Shown here piece after piece: positions 1 to 6,991 of a DNA stretch of 7,349 nucleotides. Below the pieces are notes generated by a model. The model was not told where the DNA came from. It was given only the letters and a program-made list of their open reading frames with translations, and did not search any database. The stretch's first letter is position 1, and each line of letters opens with the position of its first letter. Position numbers and translations under genes: made by a program. Origin of the DNA: SIG440 sp045532055 (GTDB taxonomy: Bacteria > Bacillota > Clostridia > Monoglobales > Monoglobaceae); contig JAZSFF010000019.1 in the NCBI GenBank assembly GCA_045532055.1, forward strand, positions 1 through 7,349. The letters are read 5' to 3'.

Positions 1-260
1 TTTTCGCACTTCACGTTAAAGGTGAAAGTATGATAAACGCAGGTATTCTTGACGGCGACATTATTTTTGTTGAAAGAACTCCTGCCGCAAGAGATGGTGA
101 AATTGTTGTTGCTATGATTGAAGATGAAGCAACTGTCAAGAGATTTTTCAAAGAAAAAGACCATTTCAGACTTCAGCCTGAAAACGATGCCTTTGAACCC
201 ATTCTCTGCACAGAAGTTGCAATTCTCGGCAAAGTTGTGGCTCTTATGCGCTATTATTAA
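1..260 (+). CDS. lexA: LexA repressor, C-terminal part (5' end outside window)
   Basis: This is the C-terminal self-cleavage (peptidase S24) domain of the SOS repressor LexA. LexA represses DNA-damage genes and cleaves itself when RecA filaments form. The reading frame is open from base 3, giving 85 visible residues up to the TAA at 258-260; the DNA-binding N-terminus and cleavage site lie off the left edge. The start of the visible part reads FALHVKGESM, where the Ser at 27-29 is the expected catalytic nucleophile. The Lys of VKRF at 138-140 is the expected general base, so both members of the Ser-Lys dyad are present. The ending GKVVALMRYY resembles the usual LexA C-terminus. The ATG at 30 is internal and directly follows the catalytic Ser, so it is not a start. 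UmuD-like or phage repressor proteins share this domain, but the tail favours LexA. No clear terminator follows the stop. Confidence 0.9.
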   Translation, partial: FALHVKGESMINAGILDGDIIFVERTPAARDGEIVVAMIEDEATVKRFFKEKDHFRLQPENDAFEPILCTEVAILGKVVALMRYY

Positions 261-328
261 TATTCTGAATGGCAGATTTACCTATCATTTAATTTAATTT
301 TTCCTAAATTTGTACACACTGACAAAAT

Positions 329-346
329 TAGTTAAAAATATAACAA
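329..346. promoter_or_regulatory. Candidate Rex (NADH/NAD+ sensor) operator upstream of gap
   Basis: The sequence TAGTTAAAAATATAACAA is an imperfect inverted repeat: a 7-base left arm, a 4-base spacer and a 7-base right arm. It matches the known Rex operator pattern TTGTTAAnnnnTTAACAA at 12 of the 14 defined positions, with mismatches at the second base and at the first base of the right arm. It ends 5 bases before the proposed -35 box of gap, where a bound repressor could hinder RNA polymerase. Rex senses the NADH/NAD+ ratio, and GAPDH produces NADH, so the target makes physiological sense. The match is seen directly; function is inferred. AT-rich DNA can give such matches by chance. Confidence 0.55.
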
Positions 347-351
347 AACAG

Positions 352-380
352 TTGCATATTTCTGAAAAAAGGGCTAAAAT
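352..380 (+). promoter_or_regulatory. Predicted sigma-A promoter of gap
   Basis: TTGCAT (352-357) serves as a -35 box and TAAAAT (375-380) as a -10 box, separated by the optimal 17 bases. Transcription would start near 386-388 and give a leader of about 40 bases before the gap ATG at 426. The rest of the 261-425 gap is AT-rich. I see no riboswitch-like structure in it and no convincing terminator for lexA, so some readthrough from lexA is possible. A second, weaker set of boxes may exist further upstream (TTGTAC at 310-315). Confidence 0.6.
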
Positions 381-412
381 AAGAGAGTAAAAAAATTAAT
401 TATTACTTTTTT

Positions 413-418
413 GGAGGT
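413..418 (+). promoter_or_regulatory. Ribosome binding site of gap
   Basis: GGAGGT lies 7 bases before the ATG at 426. It decides the start: an in-frame TTG at 411 would add five residues (MEVIK), but it overlaps this Shine-Dalgarno sequence and cannot use it. Confidence 0.9.
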
Positions 419-425
419 AATCAAA

Positions 426-1460
426 ATGTCAGTTAAAGTTGCTATTAACGGATTCGGCAGAATCGGCCGTCTCGCATTCCGTCAGATGTTCGGTGCAGAA
501 GGGTATGAAGTTGTTGCTATCAACGACCTTACAAAACCCTCTATGCCCGCTACTCTTCTCAAGTACGACACAGCTCAGGGCGGTTACTGCGGTGCTATCG
601 GTGAAAACGCTCACACAGTTGTTGCTGATGATGAAGCAGGTACAATCACTGTTGACGGTAAAACACTCACAATCTACAAAGAAGCAGACGCTAACAACCT
701 TCCTTGGGGCGAAATCGGCGTAGACGTTGTTCTTGAATGTACAGGTATCTACTGCTCAAAAGAAAAATCACAAGCTCACATTGATGCCGGTGCAAAGAAG
801 GTTGTTATTTCTGCTCCTGCAGGCAACGACCTCAAGACAATCGTTTTCTCAGTTAACGAAAACACACTCACAGCAGATGACAACATCATCTCCGCTGCAT
901 CATGTACAACAAACTGCCTTGCTCCTATGGCTAAGGCTCTTAACGATTACGCTCCCATCCAGAGCGGTATCATGGCTACAATCCATGCATACACAGGTGA
1001 CCAGATGATTCTTGACGGTCCTCACAGAAAAGGCGATATGAGACGTGCAAGAGCTGGTGCTGCAAACATCGTTCCCAACTCAACAGGTGCTGCTAAAGCT
1101 ATCGGTCTTGTTATCCCTGAACTCAACGGCAAACTTATCGGTGCTGCACAGAGAGTTCCTGTTCCAACAGGTTCAACAACAATCCTTACAGCAGTTGTTA
1201 AGGGTAGTGACGTTACTGTCGACAGCATCAACGCTGCAATGAAGGCTGCTAGCTCAGAATCATTCGGTTACAATACTGATCCTATCGTATCTTCAGACGT
1301 TATCGGCATGAAGTATGGTTCACTCTTCGATGCAACACAGACAATGGTTGCAAAGATTGCTGATGACCTTTACGAAGTTCAGGTTGTTTCATGGTATGAC
1401 AACGAAAACTCATACACAAGCCAGATGGTTAGAACAATCAAATATTTCGCAGAAATCTAA
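426..1460 (+). CDS. gap: Glyceraldehyde-3-phosphate dehydrogenase, type I (phosphorylating, NAD-dependent)
   Basis: This 344-residue cytoplasmic enzyme converts glyceraldehyde 3-phosphate, phosphate and NAD+ to 1,3-bisphosphoglycerate and NADH in glycolysis. It probably works as a tetramer, as usual for the family. The Rossmann motif NGFGRIGR is at residues 8-15, and Asp34 (AINDLTKP) is in the position that favours NAD over NADP. The active-site motif SCTTN carries the catalytic Cys160, and His187 (ATIHAYT) is the expected general base. The stretch RRARAGAANIVPNSTGAAKA and the C-terminal WYDNENSY are also typical. The length is normal and all key residues are present. The start is set by the GGAGGT at 413-418. 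Codon use is strongly biased (Ile: 23 ATC, 5 ATT, no ATA), as expected for a very highly expressed gene. It has its own promoter, a possible Rex operator and a strong terminator, so it appears monocistronic. Confidence 0.98.
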   Translation: MSVKVAINGFGRIGRLAFRQMFGAEGYEVVAINDLTKPSMPATLLKYDTAQGGYCGAIGENAHTVVADDEAGTITVDGKTLTIYKEADANNLPWGEIGVDVVLECTGIYCSKEKSQAHIDAGAKKVVISAPAGNDLKTIVFSVNENTLTADDNIISAASCTTNCLAPMAKALNDYAPIQSGIMATIHAYTGDQMILDGPHRKGDMRRARAGAANIVPNSTGAAKAIGLVIPELNGKLIGAAQRVPVPTGSTTILTAVVKGSDVTVDSINAAMKAASSESFGYNTDPIVSSDVIGMKYGSLFDATQTMVAKIADDLYEVQVVSWYDNENSYTSQMVRTIKYFAEI

Positions 1461-1473
1461 GAAATACAAAATT

Positions 1474-1504
1474 AAAGGGGTGGCAAAATGCCACCCCTTT
1501 TTTT
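1474..1504 (+). terminator. Strong intrinsic terminator of gap, probably bidirectional
   Basis: A perfect 12-bp stem, AAAGGGGTGGCA (1474-1485) with TGCCACCCCTTT (1489-1500), encloses a 3-base AAA loop and runs into seven T residues (1498-1504). It begins 13 bases after the gap stop. On the minus strand the same stem is followed by TTTAATTTTG, a weaker U-rich run. It lies 10 bases beyond the stop of the convergent MFS gene, so it may end both transcripts. Confidence 0.93.
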
Positions 1505-1514
1505 GCATTTTTTA

Positions 1515-2717
1515 TTATACATTCATTTCCGGATGTTTCTTTACTCTTTTTTTCAAAAGAACCACCGCCCAAATCAATATCATGGGGAATATGCTGGAAA
1601 TCAAAAGTCCAGTTCTCAAATTGCCACCCATAGCTGACGAAACCATCCCCACTGTTGTAGGGCCAAGAGTACAGCCTAAGTCCCCTGCAAGTGCAAGCAG
1701 TCCAAACATTGCAGCCCCGCCTGTGGGATAAGTTTTGGATGCCAGCGACAGTGTTCCCGGCCACATAATTCCTGCAGTGAATCCACAAAGACCACAGGCA
1801 ACAATAGCAACAAACCTGAAAGGCAAAACCGCCGCAAAAACATAAAGGAACACCGTAGCTATACCGCAGCAGAGCAGATATGTAGCCAAGTCAATTTTGT
1901 GTGCCAGTTTTGAATAAAGGACTCTTGAAAAAGCAAGCATCAAGGCAAATATACATGGTCCCAAAATGTCGCCCAAGGCTTTTGATATACCCAGAGAAGA
2001 CTCCGCAAACGCCGACGCCCATTGGCTCATAGCAATTTCTGTGGCACCGCCGCAAAACATTATCAAAAAGAATATAAGAAAGCTTTTTCTGCCGAACAGC
2101 TTGTGCATGGGCATTCTTTTGTTTTCTTCCACAATTTTGTTGATTGGAACAAACATAAAATATACAGCATTTGCAAAAGGAATAACGGACCATACAATGG
2201 CAATCCAGTACCAGTTTGCCTTTCCAAACAATAGCAACAATGCATTTGTTATTACAATAACTCCAACACTGCCAAACCCATACATTGAATGCAAAAAGCT
2301 CATTGCCGCCGCCTTGTTGTCGGAGGGACACGCCTCCATAATAGGGCTTGTCAGCACTTCAAGAATTCCGCCGCCTGCAGAAAACAACAAAACCGAGAAT
2401 ATAAGTGCCATATATGTGTTTTCCACATTGGGCACTGCCAGACCTATACACAAAAGACCTAATCCCGCCAGTATATGAGCTGCAACGATTGTTGCGCGGT
2501 AACTGACCTTGTCAATAAAAAACAACGAAACAAAATCCATTGTAAACTGCATGACAAAATTCAATGTGGCCAGCAAGGTCACCAAGGAAAGTGCCACACC
2601 GTAATCACGATTGAATATAACAAATAAAAGCGGCATAAATCCGCAAACTATAGCCTGAGTAAACCCACCTATATAGCACGCCCTCTTCGTATGCTCAAAA
2701 CTAAGTTTACCTTTCAT
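1515..2717 (-). CDS. MFS transporter, substrate unknown
   Basis: This 400-residue inner-membrane protein is a 12-helix member of the major facilitator superfamily. Hydrophobic segments fall at about residues 12-35, 42-68, 73-96, 101-122, 147-164, 168-190, then 212-230, 248-268, 277-297, 300-320, 333-355 and 370-388. A charged central loop at 191-211 (KIVEENKRMPMHK) separates the two halves, and the tail is basic (KKRVKKH). FLHSMYGFGS at 141-150 resembles a motif in helix 5 of the FucP-like sugar transporter branch, but this is weak evidence and the substrate cannot be named. The start is the ATG at 2717, supported by AAGGTGAT at 2722-2729. An in-frame TTG at 2747 would add ten residues but lies in the hairpin spacer without a good binding site. 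The gene lies 61 bases downstream of the DUF1015 gene and converges with gap. ATA Ile codons are used here, unlike in gap. Confidence 0.88.
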   Translation of the reverse strand: MKGKLSFEHTKRACYIGGFTQAIVCGFMPLLFVIFNRDYGVALSLVTLLATLNFVMQFTMDFVSLFFIDKVSYRATIVAAHILAGLGLLCIGLAVPNVENTYMALIFSVLLFSAGGGILEVLTSPIMEACPSDNKAAAMSFLHSMYGFGSVGVIVITNALLLLFGKANWYWIAIVWSVIPFANAVYFMFVPINKIVEENKRMPMHKLFGRKSFLIFFLIMFCGGATEIAMSQWASAFAESSLGISKALGDILGPCIFALMLAFSRVLYSKLAHKIDLATYLLCCGIATVFLYVFAAVLPFRFVAIVACGLCGFTAGIMWPGTLSLASKTYPTGGAAMFGLLALAGDLGCTLGPTTVGMVSSAMGGNLRTGLLISSIFPMILIWAVVLLKKRVKKHPEMNV

Positions 2718-2721
2718 TTTT

Positions 2722-2729
2722 ATCACCTT
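2722..2729 (-). promoter_or_regulatory. Ribosome binding site of the MFS gene
   Basis: Read on the minus strand this is AAGGTGAT, with AAGGTGA matching the anti-Shine-Dalgarno sequence and ending about 5 bases before the ATG at 2717. It favours that ATG over the upstream TTG (2747) and over the GTG that overlaps this site. Confidence 0.75.
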
Positions 2730-2749
2730 ATTCCCTCTTAAAACCAAAT

Positions 2750-2777
2750 TTTAAGGGCGGATTATGCCGCCCTTAAA
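2750..2777 (-). terminator. Hairpin between DUF1015 gene and MFS gene, possible terminator or attenuator
   Basis: TTTAAGGGCGG (2750-2760) pairs perfectly with CCGCCCTTAAA (2767-2777) around a 6-base loop. Read in the minus direction it begins directly after the stop of the DUF1015 gene (2779-2781) and is followed by ATTTTGGTTTTAA. That is T-rich but interrupted by GG, so termination may be partial. It could lower transporter expression relative to the upstream genes, or protect the 3' end of the upstream mRNA. The plus-direction flank has no T run, which supports minus-strand use. Confidence 0.6.
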
Positions 2778-2778
2778 G

Positions 2779-3981
2779 TTAAACTATCTTCTTTGCCTCA
2801 AGGTAAAAACGTTTCTCGTTTGCTTCACCCATAGAGAAGGTCTTGCGGGGTAAAGCCCCATCCAAAATTACTGTTTCAAAAAGCTCTGACTTCTGAGGAC
2901 AGGGAAGAATGAATCCCATTGCATCACTGCGGTCAGAAAGCTGTCTTACCACATCATCACCATGTATGTAATCAATCTCATACTTCATATCGTCGAGGAA
3001 CTTCTGCAAAGTGCCCACATTCAGATTTGATGATGGGTTTTTGACCCAAAGATGCAATTCTTCATCTCCTGATACCAACACCATTTCCTGTGCCTCTCCA
3101 CAAGCCTCTTCACAAACGTCATAATACTTTTTCATATCCTCTGCCACCTGTGAAAGGCCCTTGCCAAACACAACCCTGTGTATAGGTTCAAACTCCAAAG
3201 CTTTGTCGTGGATATTTTCAACCTCCACCAGACAGAACCTTGCAGGGTGATCTTTTATCTGTTCCTCTGAAAGTGTTGGTTTCAGTGCCTCCCAGCAAGC
3301 CTTGGCTGTTGCCAGAGAATGATTGCCGTCACCAACGGCAAAAATCAGATTGTCAGGGGCCGTCTTTGCCGCCTTATCCATTCTTGCAATAACCGCATCG
3401 GCAGCATCACCCGTGACATGCCATCCTGATATATGTCCGCCACCCTCCATCAAATCAAAGTCATAGAGCGGTTTCTCCTTTTCAATTCCACCAAGGACAA
3501 AATCATTCATATCATCCAAAAGAAGAATTGCATGGGGAAGTTCCAAAGGTGCATTTTTTCGAATTTTAACTCTGGGGGGGATTCTTTCAAGAATTGTTCC
3601 CTCGGTTGCACGAATTGCACTCTTTGAGCCTTTGGAATAATCATACTCCTCAAGGTCAATAGAACCGATAACTCCACGGCGTACTTTGCCGCTGTTGACA
3701 GTTCTTTCAATATATACAAGGCTATCTTTAAGTGTGGCAAATAAATCACCGTCAATATAATTTTTCATGCAGGAATTAATCTTTTCAATTCGGGCATCAC
3801 CCTCGGACAAGAACGCCTCAGGATACACAATGTTAAGAGTTGATGGGCTGTCGCCTACAAACTCCTCCACTCTCTTCCAGTATTCAGGTTGTGCTGTGTA
3901 TTGGTCACATGCAACAACACTCCATTTTTTCATATCTGTACATTCGGGCAGAAGAATATCCGCCTTGTTGAAAATACTCAT
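2779..3981 (-). CDS. DUF1015 family protein (COG4198-type), function unknown
   Basis: This 400-residue soluble protein shows no signal peptide or membrane segment. I recognise it as DUF1015 from family-like blocks: an N-terminal PECTDMKKWSVVACDQYTAQ (residues 12-31), EGTILERIPPR at 127-137, AVGDGNHSLATAK at 215-227 and a C-terminal LPRKTFSMGEANEKRFYLEA at 377-396. The length is normal for the family, and the biochemical role is not established. DUF1015 genes are often found near serine biosynthesis genes (serA, serC) in other anaerobes, and the DGNHS block recalls the DGHHR-like motif of ParB/sulfiredoxin-fold proteins, some of which phosphorylate free serine. A nucleotide-dependent kinase-like role is therefore a guess only. 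Here it sits 9 bases after metG, so it is probably cotranscribed with ruvAB-metG. The start is the ATG at 3981 with AGGAGG 5 bases before it. It contains an uninterrupted run of seven G on the plus strand (3574-3580). Confidence 0.88.
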   Translation of the reverse strand: MSIFNKADILLPECTDMKKWSVVACDQYTAQPEYWKRVEEFVGDSPSTLNIVYPEAFLSEGDARIEKINSCMKNYIDGDLFATLKDSLVYIERTVNSGKVRRGVIGSIDLEEYDYSKGSKSAIRATEGTILERIPPRVKIRKNAPLELPHAILLLDDMNDFVLGGIEKEKPLYDFDLMEGGGHISGWHVTGDAADAVIARMDKAAKTAPDNLIFAVGDGNHSLATAKACWEALKPTLSEEQIKDHPARFCLVEVENIHDKALEFEPIHRVVFGKGLSQVAEDMKKYYDVCEEACGEAQEMVLVSGDEELHLWVKNPSSNLNVGTLQKFLDDMKYEIDYIHGDDVVRQLSDRSDAMGFILPCPQKSELFETVILDGALPRKTFSMGEANEKRFYLEAKKIV

Positions 3982-3986
3982 AATGT

Positions 3987-3992
3987 CCTCCT
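3987..3992 (-). promoter_or_regulatory. Ribosome binding site of the DUF1015 gene, overlapping the metG stop codon
   Basis: The minus strand reads TAGGAGGACATTATG: the metG stop codon TAG (3991-3993) supplies the first bases of AGGAGG, which is 5 bases from the next start. A ribosome finishing metG would be placed on this site, which suggests translational coupling. Confidence 0.9.
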
Positions 3993-5919
3993 AAACTATC
4001 TGAGCTCCGCTCTGGATATCATCCAATACTGTTGTAACAACCAGCTTATCCTTGTATTCCGCACTTAAAATCATGCCGTTTGATTCAAGTCCCATCATTT
4101 TTCTTGGCGGGAAGTTGGCAATAAAGAGCACATTCTTGCCAATCAAATCTTCAGGTTTATAATGTTTTGCAATTCCTGAAAGAATTTGTCTTGTTTCACT
4201 GCCAGTCTCAATTGTAAATCTTAATAGTTTTGAAGACTTGGGCACAGCCTCACACTCCAGAACCTTGCCCACTCTTATATCCAAATCCAAAAACTTCTCA
4301 AAGTCAACATCTGCTTTGAATGGTTCAATTTCAACTTTGGGAACTGCATTCCTGGCATTTTCTTCTTCAATTTCTGCAAGTTTCTTTTCTGCATCAATTC
4401 TGGCAAAAAGCATAGCAGCTTCGCCCACCTTATGTCCAGCCGCAGAAGTTCCAAACTTTTCAAGGTCTGAAAGTGCAAATGGCTCAACACCCAATGCAGC
4501 CGACAATTTTTCAGCAGTTTCAGGCATAAAGGCACCAAGAAGTGATGCAATCCATTTAAGGGCCTCAACAAGGTTATACATAACTGTTTTAAGCTCGCCA
4601 AGTTTAGCCTCGTCCTTGGCAAGAGCCCATGGCATTGTTTCGTCAATATATTTGTTTGCACGGTTTGCAATGGTCCAAAGTGCTTCCAAAGCATCTGCTG
4701 TGCGAAATTCATCCATAAACTTTACAACATCAGCCTTTGCCTTTTCAGCAGTTGCGGCAAGGTCAGCATCAAAGTCTGTAACCACATCTTTGTCTGGCAC
4801 AATTCCGTCAAAATACTTGTTCACCATGGCAACAGTTCTGTTTGCAAGATTGCCAAGAACATTGGCAAGGTCTGTGTTGTATGAATTAACTATTTTTTCA
4901 TAAGTGATTGTTCCGTCCTGTGCATAAGGCATTTCACGGAGCAGATAGTATCTGATGGCGTCTGTTCCAAAGTGACGAACCAAATCGTCTGCATAGATAA
5001 CATTGCCCAGCGACTTGCTCATCTTGTCCTCGCCGCTTAAGAGCCATGGGTGTCCAAACACTTTCTTTGGAAGGGGTTCACCCAATGCCATCAAAAAGAT
5101 TGGCCAGTAGATTGTGTGAAACCTCAAAATATCCTTGCCTATGATATGAACATCAGCAGGCCAGTATTTTTCATAAAGCTCGCCCTTGCCGTCGGGAGTA
5201 TATCCCAAAGCATTGATATAGTTTGTAAGAGCATCAAGCCATACATAGATTGTGTGCTTGTCGTCAAAGGTTACGGGAATGCCCCATTTGATACTTGTTC
5301 GTGATACGCACAAATCCTGAATTCCCGGTTTGATGAAATTGTTTACCATTTCTTTTTTGCGGGATTCAGGCTGAATAAACTCAGGATTTTCCTCTATGTG
5401 TTTTTCAAGGGCAGCCTGATATTTGCTCATTTTGAAGAAGTATGCTTCCTCATTGCCCTTGTGCACTTCACGTCCACAGTCGGGACACTTGCCGTCAACA
5501 AGCTGGGTATCTGTCCAGAAAGACTCGCAAGGTGTACAATACCAGCCTGTATATGAATCCTTGTAGATGTCGCCCTGGTCATAGAGCTTTTTAAATACTT
5601 TCTGGACACTTGCCACATGATAATCGTCTGTTGTTCTTATGAACTTGTCATACGAAGAATTCATCAAATCCCATATATCTTTGATTTCACCTGCAACGCC
5701 GTCAACATATTCCTGCGGTGAAATTCCGCTCTTTTCTGCAAGTTCTTCAATCTTCTGTCCGTGTTCGTCCGTGCCTGTGAGGAAGAATACATCATAACCC
5801 TCATATCTTTTAAATCTGGCAATACTGTCCGCCAGCACAACCTCATAGGTATTGCCTATATGTGGCTTTCTTGAAGTATATGCAATGGCAGTTGTCAGAT
5901 AAAACTTTTTCTTTTCCAT
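3991..5919 (-). CDS. metG: Methionyl-tRNA synthetase with fused C-terminal tRNA-binding domain
   Basis: This cytoplasmic class I synthetase attaches methionine to tRNA-Met, using ATP, for initiation and elongation. The 642-residue length is usual for the form with a C-terminal appendix. The catalytic Rossmann domain starts at once (FYLTTAIAYTSRKPHIGNTY) with the HIGH-type motif HIGN at 20-23 and KMSKS at 299-303. A connective insert holds two CxxC pairs, Cys128/Cys131 and Cys145/Cys148, expected to bind zinc. An alpha-helical anticodon-binding domain covers roughly 340-510. A Trbp111-like OB-fold domain for tRNA binding and dimerisation covers about 540-642 (DLDIRVGKV, ANFPPRKMMGLESNGMIL). 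The start chosen is the ATG at 5919 with AAAGGA at 5931-5936. Longer in-frame options begin inside ruvB (5949) or overlap the binding site (ATG at 5931). No T-box leader is possible in the 22-base gap after ruvB, so expression follows the upstream operon or an unseen promoter. Confidence 0.97.
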   Translation of the reverse strand: MEKKKFYLTTAIAYTSRKPHIGNTYEVVLADSIARFKRYEGYDVFFLTGTDEHGQKIEELAEKSGISPQEYVDGVAGEIKDIWDLMNSSYDKFIRTTDDYHVASVQKVFKKLYDQGDIYKDSYTGWYCTPCESFWTDTQLVDGKCPDCGREVHKGNEEAYFFKMSKYQAALEKHIEENPEFIQPESRKKEMVNNFIKPGIQDLCVSRTSIKWGIPVTFDDKHTIYVWLDALTNYINALGYTPDGKGELYEKYWPADVHIIGKDILRFHTIYWPIFLMALGEPLPKKVFGHPWLLSGEDKMSKSLGNVIYADDLVRHFGTDAIRYYLLREMPYAQDGTITYEKIVNSYNTDLANVLGNLANRTVAMVNKYFDGIVPDKDVVTDFDADLAATAEKAKADVVKFMDEFRTADALEALWTIANRANKYIDETMPWALAKDEAKLGELKTVMYNLVEALKWIASLLGAFMPETAEKLSAALGVEPFALSDLEKFGTSAAGHKVGEAAMLFARIDAEKKLAEIEEENARNAVPKVEIEPFKADVDFEKFLDLDIRVGKVLECEAVPKSSKLLRFTIETGSETRQILSGIAKHYKPEDLIGKNVLFIANFPPRKMMGLESNGMILSAEYKDKLVVTTVLDDIQSGAQIV

Positions 5920-5930
5920 TTTATACAACA

Positions 5931-5936
5931 TCCTTT
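5931..5936 (-). promoter_or_regulatory. Ribosome binding site of metG
   Basis: AAAGGA on the minus strand lies 11 bases before the ATG at 5919. The spacing is somewhat long but workable. The site overlaps the alternative ATG at 5929-5931, which therefore cannot use it. Confidence 0.65.
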
Positions 5937-5941
5937 CAGAA

Positions 5942-6985
5942 TTAATCACTAAAGTTTATTTCAAATTGTTCTCCCCTGCCCCCATAGGGCATACCGAAAT
6001 GTTCATACGCAAGGCGTGTTACCACTCTGCCTCTTGGTGTACGATTTATAAAACCAATCTGCATAAGGTATGGTTCATAAACATCCTCAATTGTTTCGCT
6101 TTCTTCGCCCACCGTGGCAGCAATGGTATCAAGTCCCACAGGGCCACCATCATAGAATTTGATAATAGCCTCTATCATCTTTTTGTCAATGCCGTCAAGC
6201 CCCAGTTTGTCGACCTCAAGACGTCTCAGGGCATAGTCTGCAACCTGGTCGGTTATTGTGCCATCTGCACTTACCTCTGCAAAGTCACGGACACGTTTCA
6301 GCAAACGGTTGGCAATTCTGGGGGTTCCCCTTGACCTTGATGCAATCTCTGCCGCACCGCCGGGGGTGATTTCAATCCCCAAAATCCCTGCAGACCTTGT
6401 GATAATCATTTCAAGGTCTTCTGTTGTATACATTTCAAGTCGGCTTACCACACCAAATCTGTCACGAAGAGGTGCTGTAAGTGCCCCTGCCTTTGTTGTG
6501 GCACCGATAAGGGTGAACTTTGGCAAATCAAGTCTTATGGAGCGTGCCGATGGGCCCTTTCCTATAATTATATCTAATGCCCCGTCTTCCATTGCAGGAT
6601 ACAAAATTTCTTCAACGCTGCGGTTGAGACGGTGAATCTCATCAATAAACAAAATATCGTTTTCCGAAAGGTTGGTAAGCAGTGCCGCAAGGTCTCCCTG
6701 TTTTTCAATGGCAGGGCCTGAGGTTATACGGATATTTACTCCCATCTCGTTGGCAATTATTCCTGCCAAAGTGGTTTTTCCTAAGCCCGGAGGGCCATAA
6801 AGAAGAACGTGGTCCAATGACTCGCCTCTTTTTTTTGCGGCTTCCATAAACACCTTCAGGTTTTCCTTCGCCTTTTTCTGCCCGATATAATCTTTGAGCA
6901 GTTTGGGCCTCAGGCTATATTCAATTTCGTTGTCTCCTCCTATTTCACCAGAGGTAACAATTCTGTTTTCCTGTTCAAAATCCAT
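5942..6985 (-). CDS. ruvB: Holliday junction branch migration ATPase RuvB
   Basis: RuvB is the AAA+ hexameric motor that, held on Holliday junctions by RuvA, pumps DNA to drive branch migration during recombinational repair. The 347-residue length is typical. After a short variable N-terminus, SLRPKLLKDYIGQ (24-36) opens the AAA+ core. Walker A GPPGLGKT is at 64-71 and Walker B ILFIDE at 111-116 (Asp115, Glu116). Sensor 1 GATTKAG is at 161-167, the arginine finger is Arg174 in APLRDRFG, and sensor 2 GTPRIANRLLKR is at 220-231 (Arg223). The C-terminal winged-helix domain ends with GFINRTPRGRVVTRLAY. All key residues are intact. The start ATG at 6985 is preceded by AAAGGT (6995-7000), which lies in the last codons of ruvA. 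The gap to ruvA is only 6 bases, giving the standard ruvAB order. metG follows after 22 bases. SOS control, common for ruvAB, cannot be judged because the operon promoter is outside the window. Confidence 0.98.
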   Translation of the reverse strand: MDFEQENRIVTSGEIGGDNEIEYSLRPKLLKDYIGQKKAKENLKVFMEAAKKRGESLDHVLLYGPPGLGKTTLAGIIANEMGVNIRITSGPAIEKQGDLAALLTNLSENDILFIDEIHRLNRSVEEILYPAMEDGALDIIIGKGPSARSIRLDLPKFTLIGATTKAGALTAPLRDRFGVVSRLEMYTTEDLEMIITRSAGILGIEITPGGAAEIASRSRGTPRIANRLLKRVRDFAEVSADGTITDQVADYALRRLEVDKLGLDGIDKKMIEAIIKFYDGGPVGLDTIAATVGEESETIEDVYEPYLMQIGFINRTPRGRVVTRLAYEHFGMPYGGRGEQFEINFSD

Positions 6986-6991
6986 AAGGCA

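Noticed and set aside
261..328. Possible lexA terminator or a small gene downstream of lexA
   Set aside because: Only a weak AT-only pairing (291-296 with 305-310) is visible, with no GC stem, and there is no open frame with a ribosome binding site.
411..425. TTG start adding MEVIK to GAPDH
   Set aside because: The TTG overlaps the Shine-Dalgarno GGAGGT. The ATG at 426 has ideal spacing and gives the normal GAPDH N-terminus.
1315..1788. Open frames on both strands crossing the gap terminator (1315-1731 plus, 1438-1788 minus)
   Set aside because: They run through the hairpin and overlap gap and the MFS gene in other frames; their translations have no domain features.
3574..3580. Run of seven G as a possible phase-variation tract in the DUF1015 gene
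   Set aside because: It encodes part of a conserved-looking Pro-Pro-Arg segment, the frame is intact, and the run is short for a contingency locus.
4238..4903. Long open frame of 221 codons on the plus strand, antisense to metG
   Set aside because: It is a Ser/Ala-rich shadow of the metG frame, with no recognisable domain, and the metG protein beneath it is clearly real.
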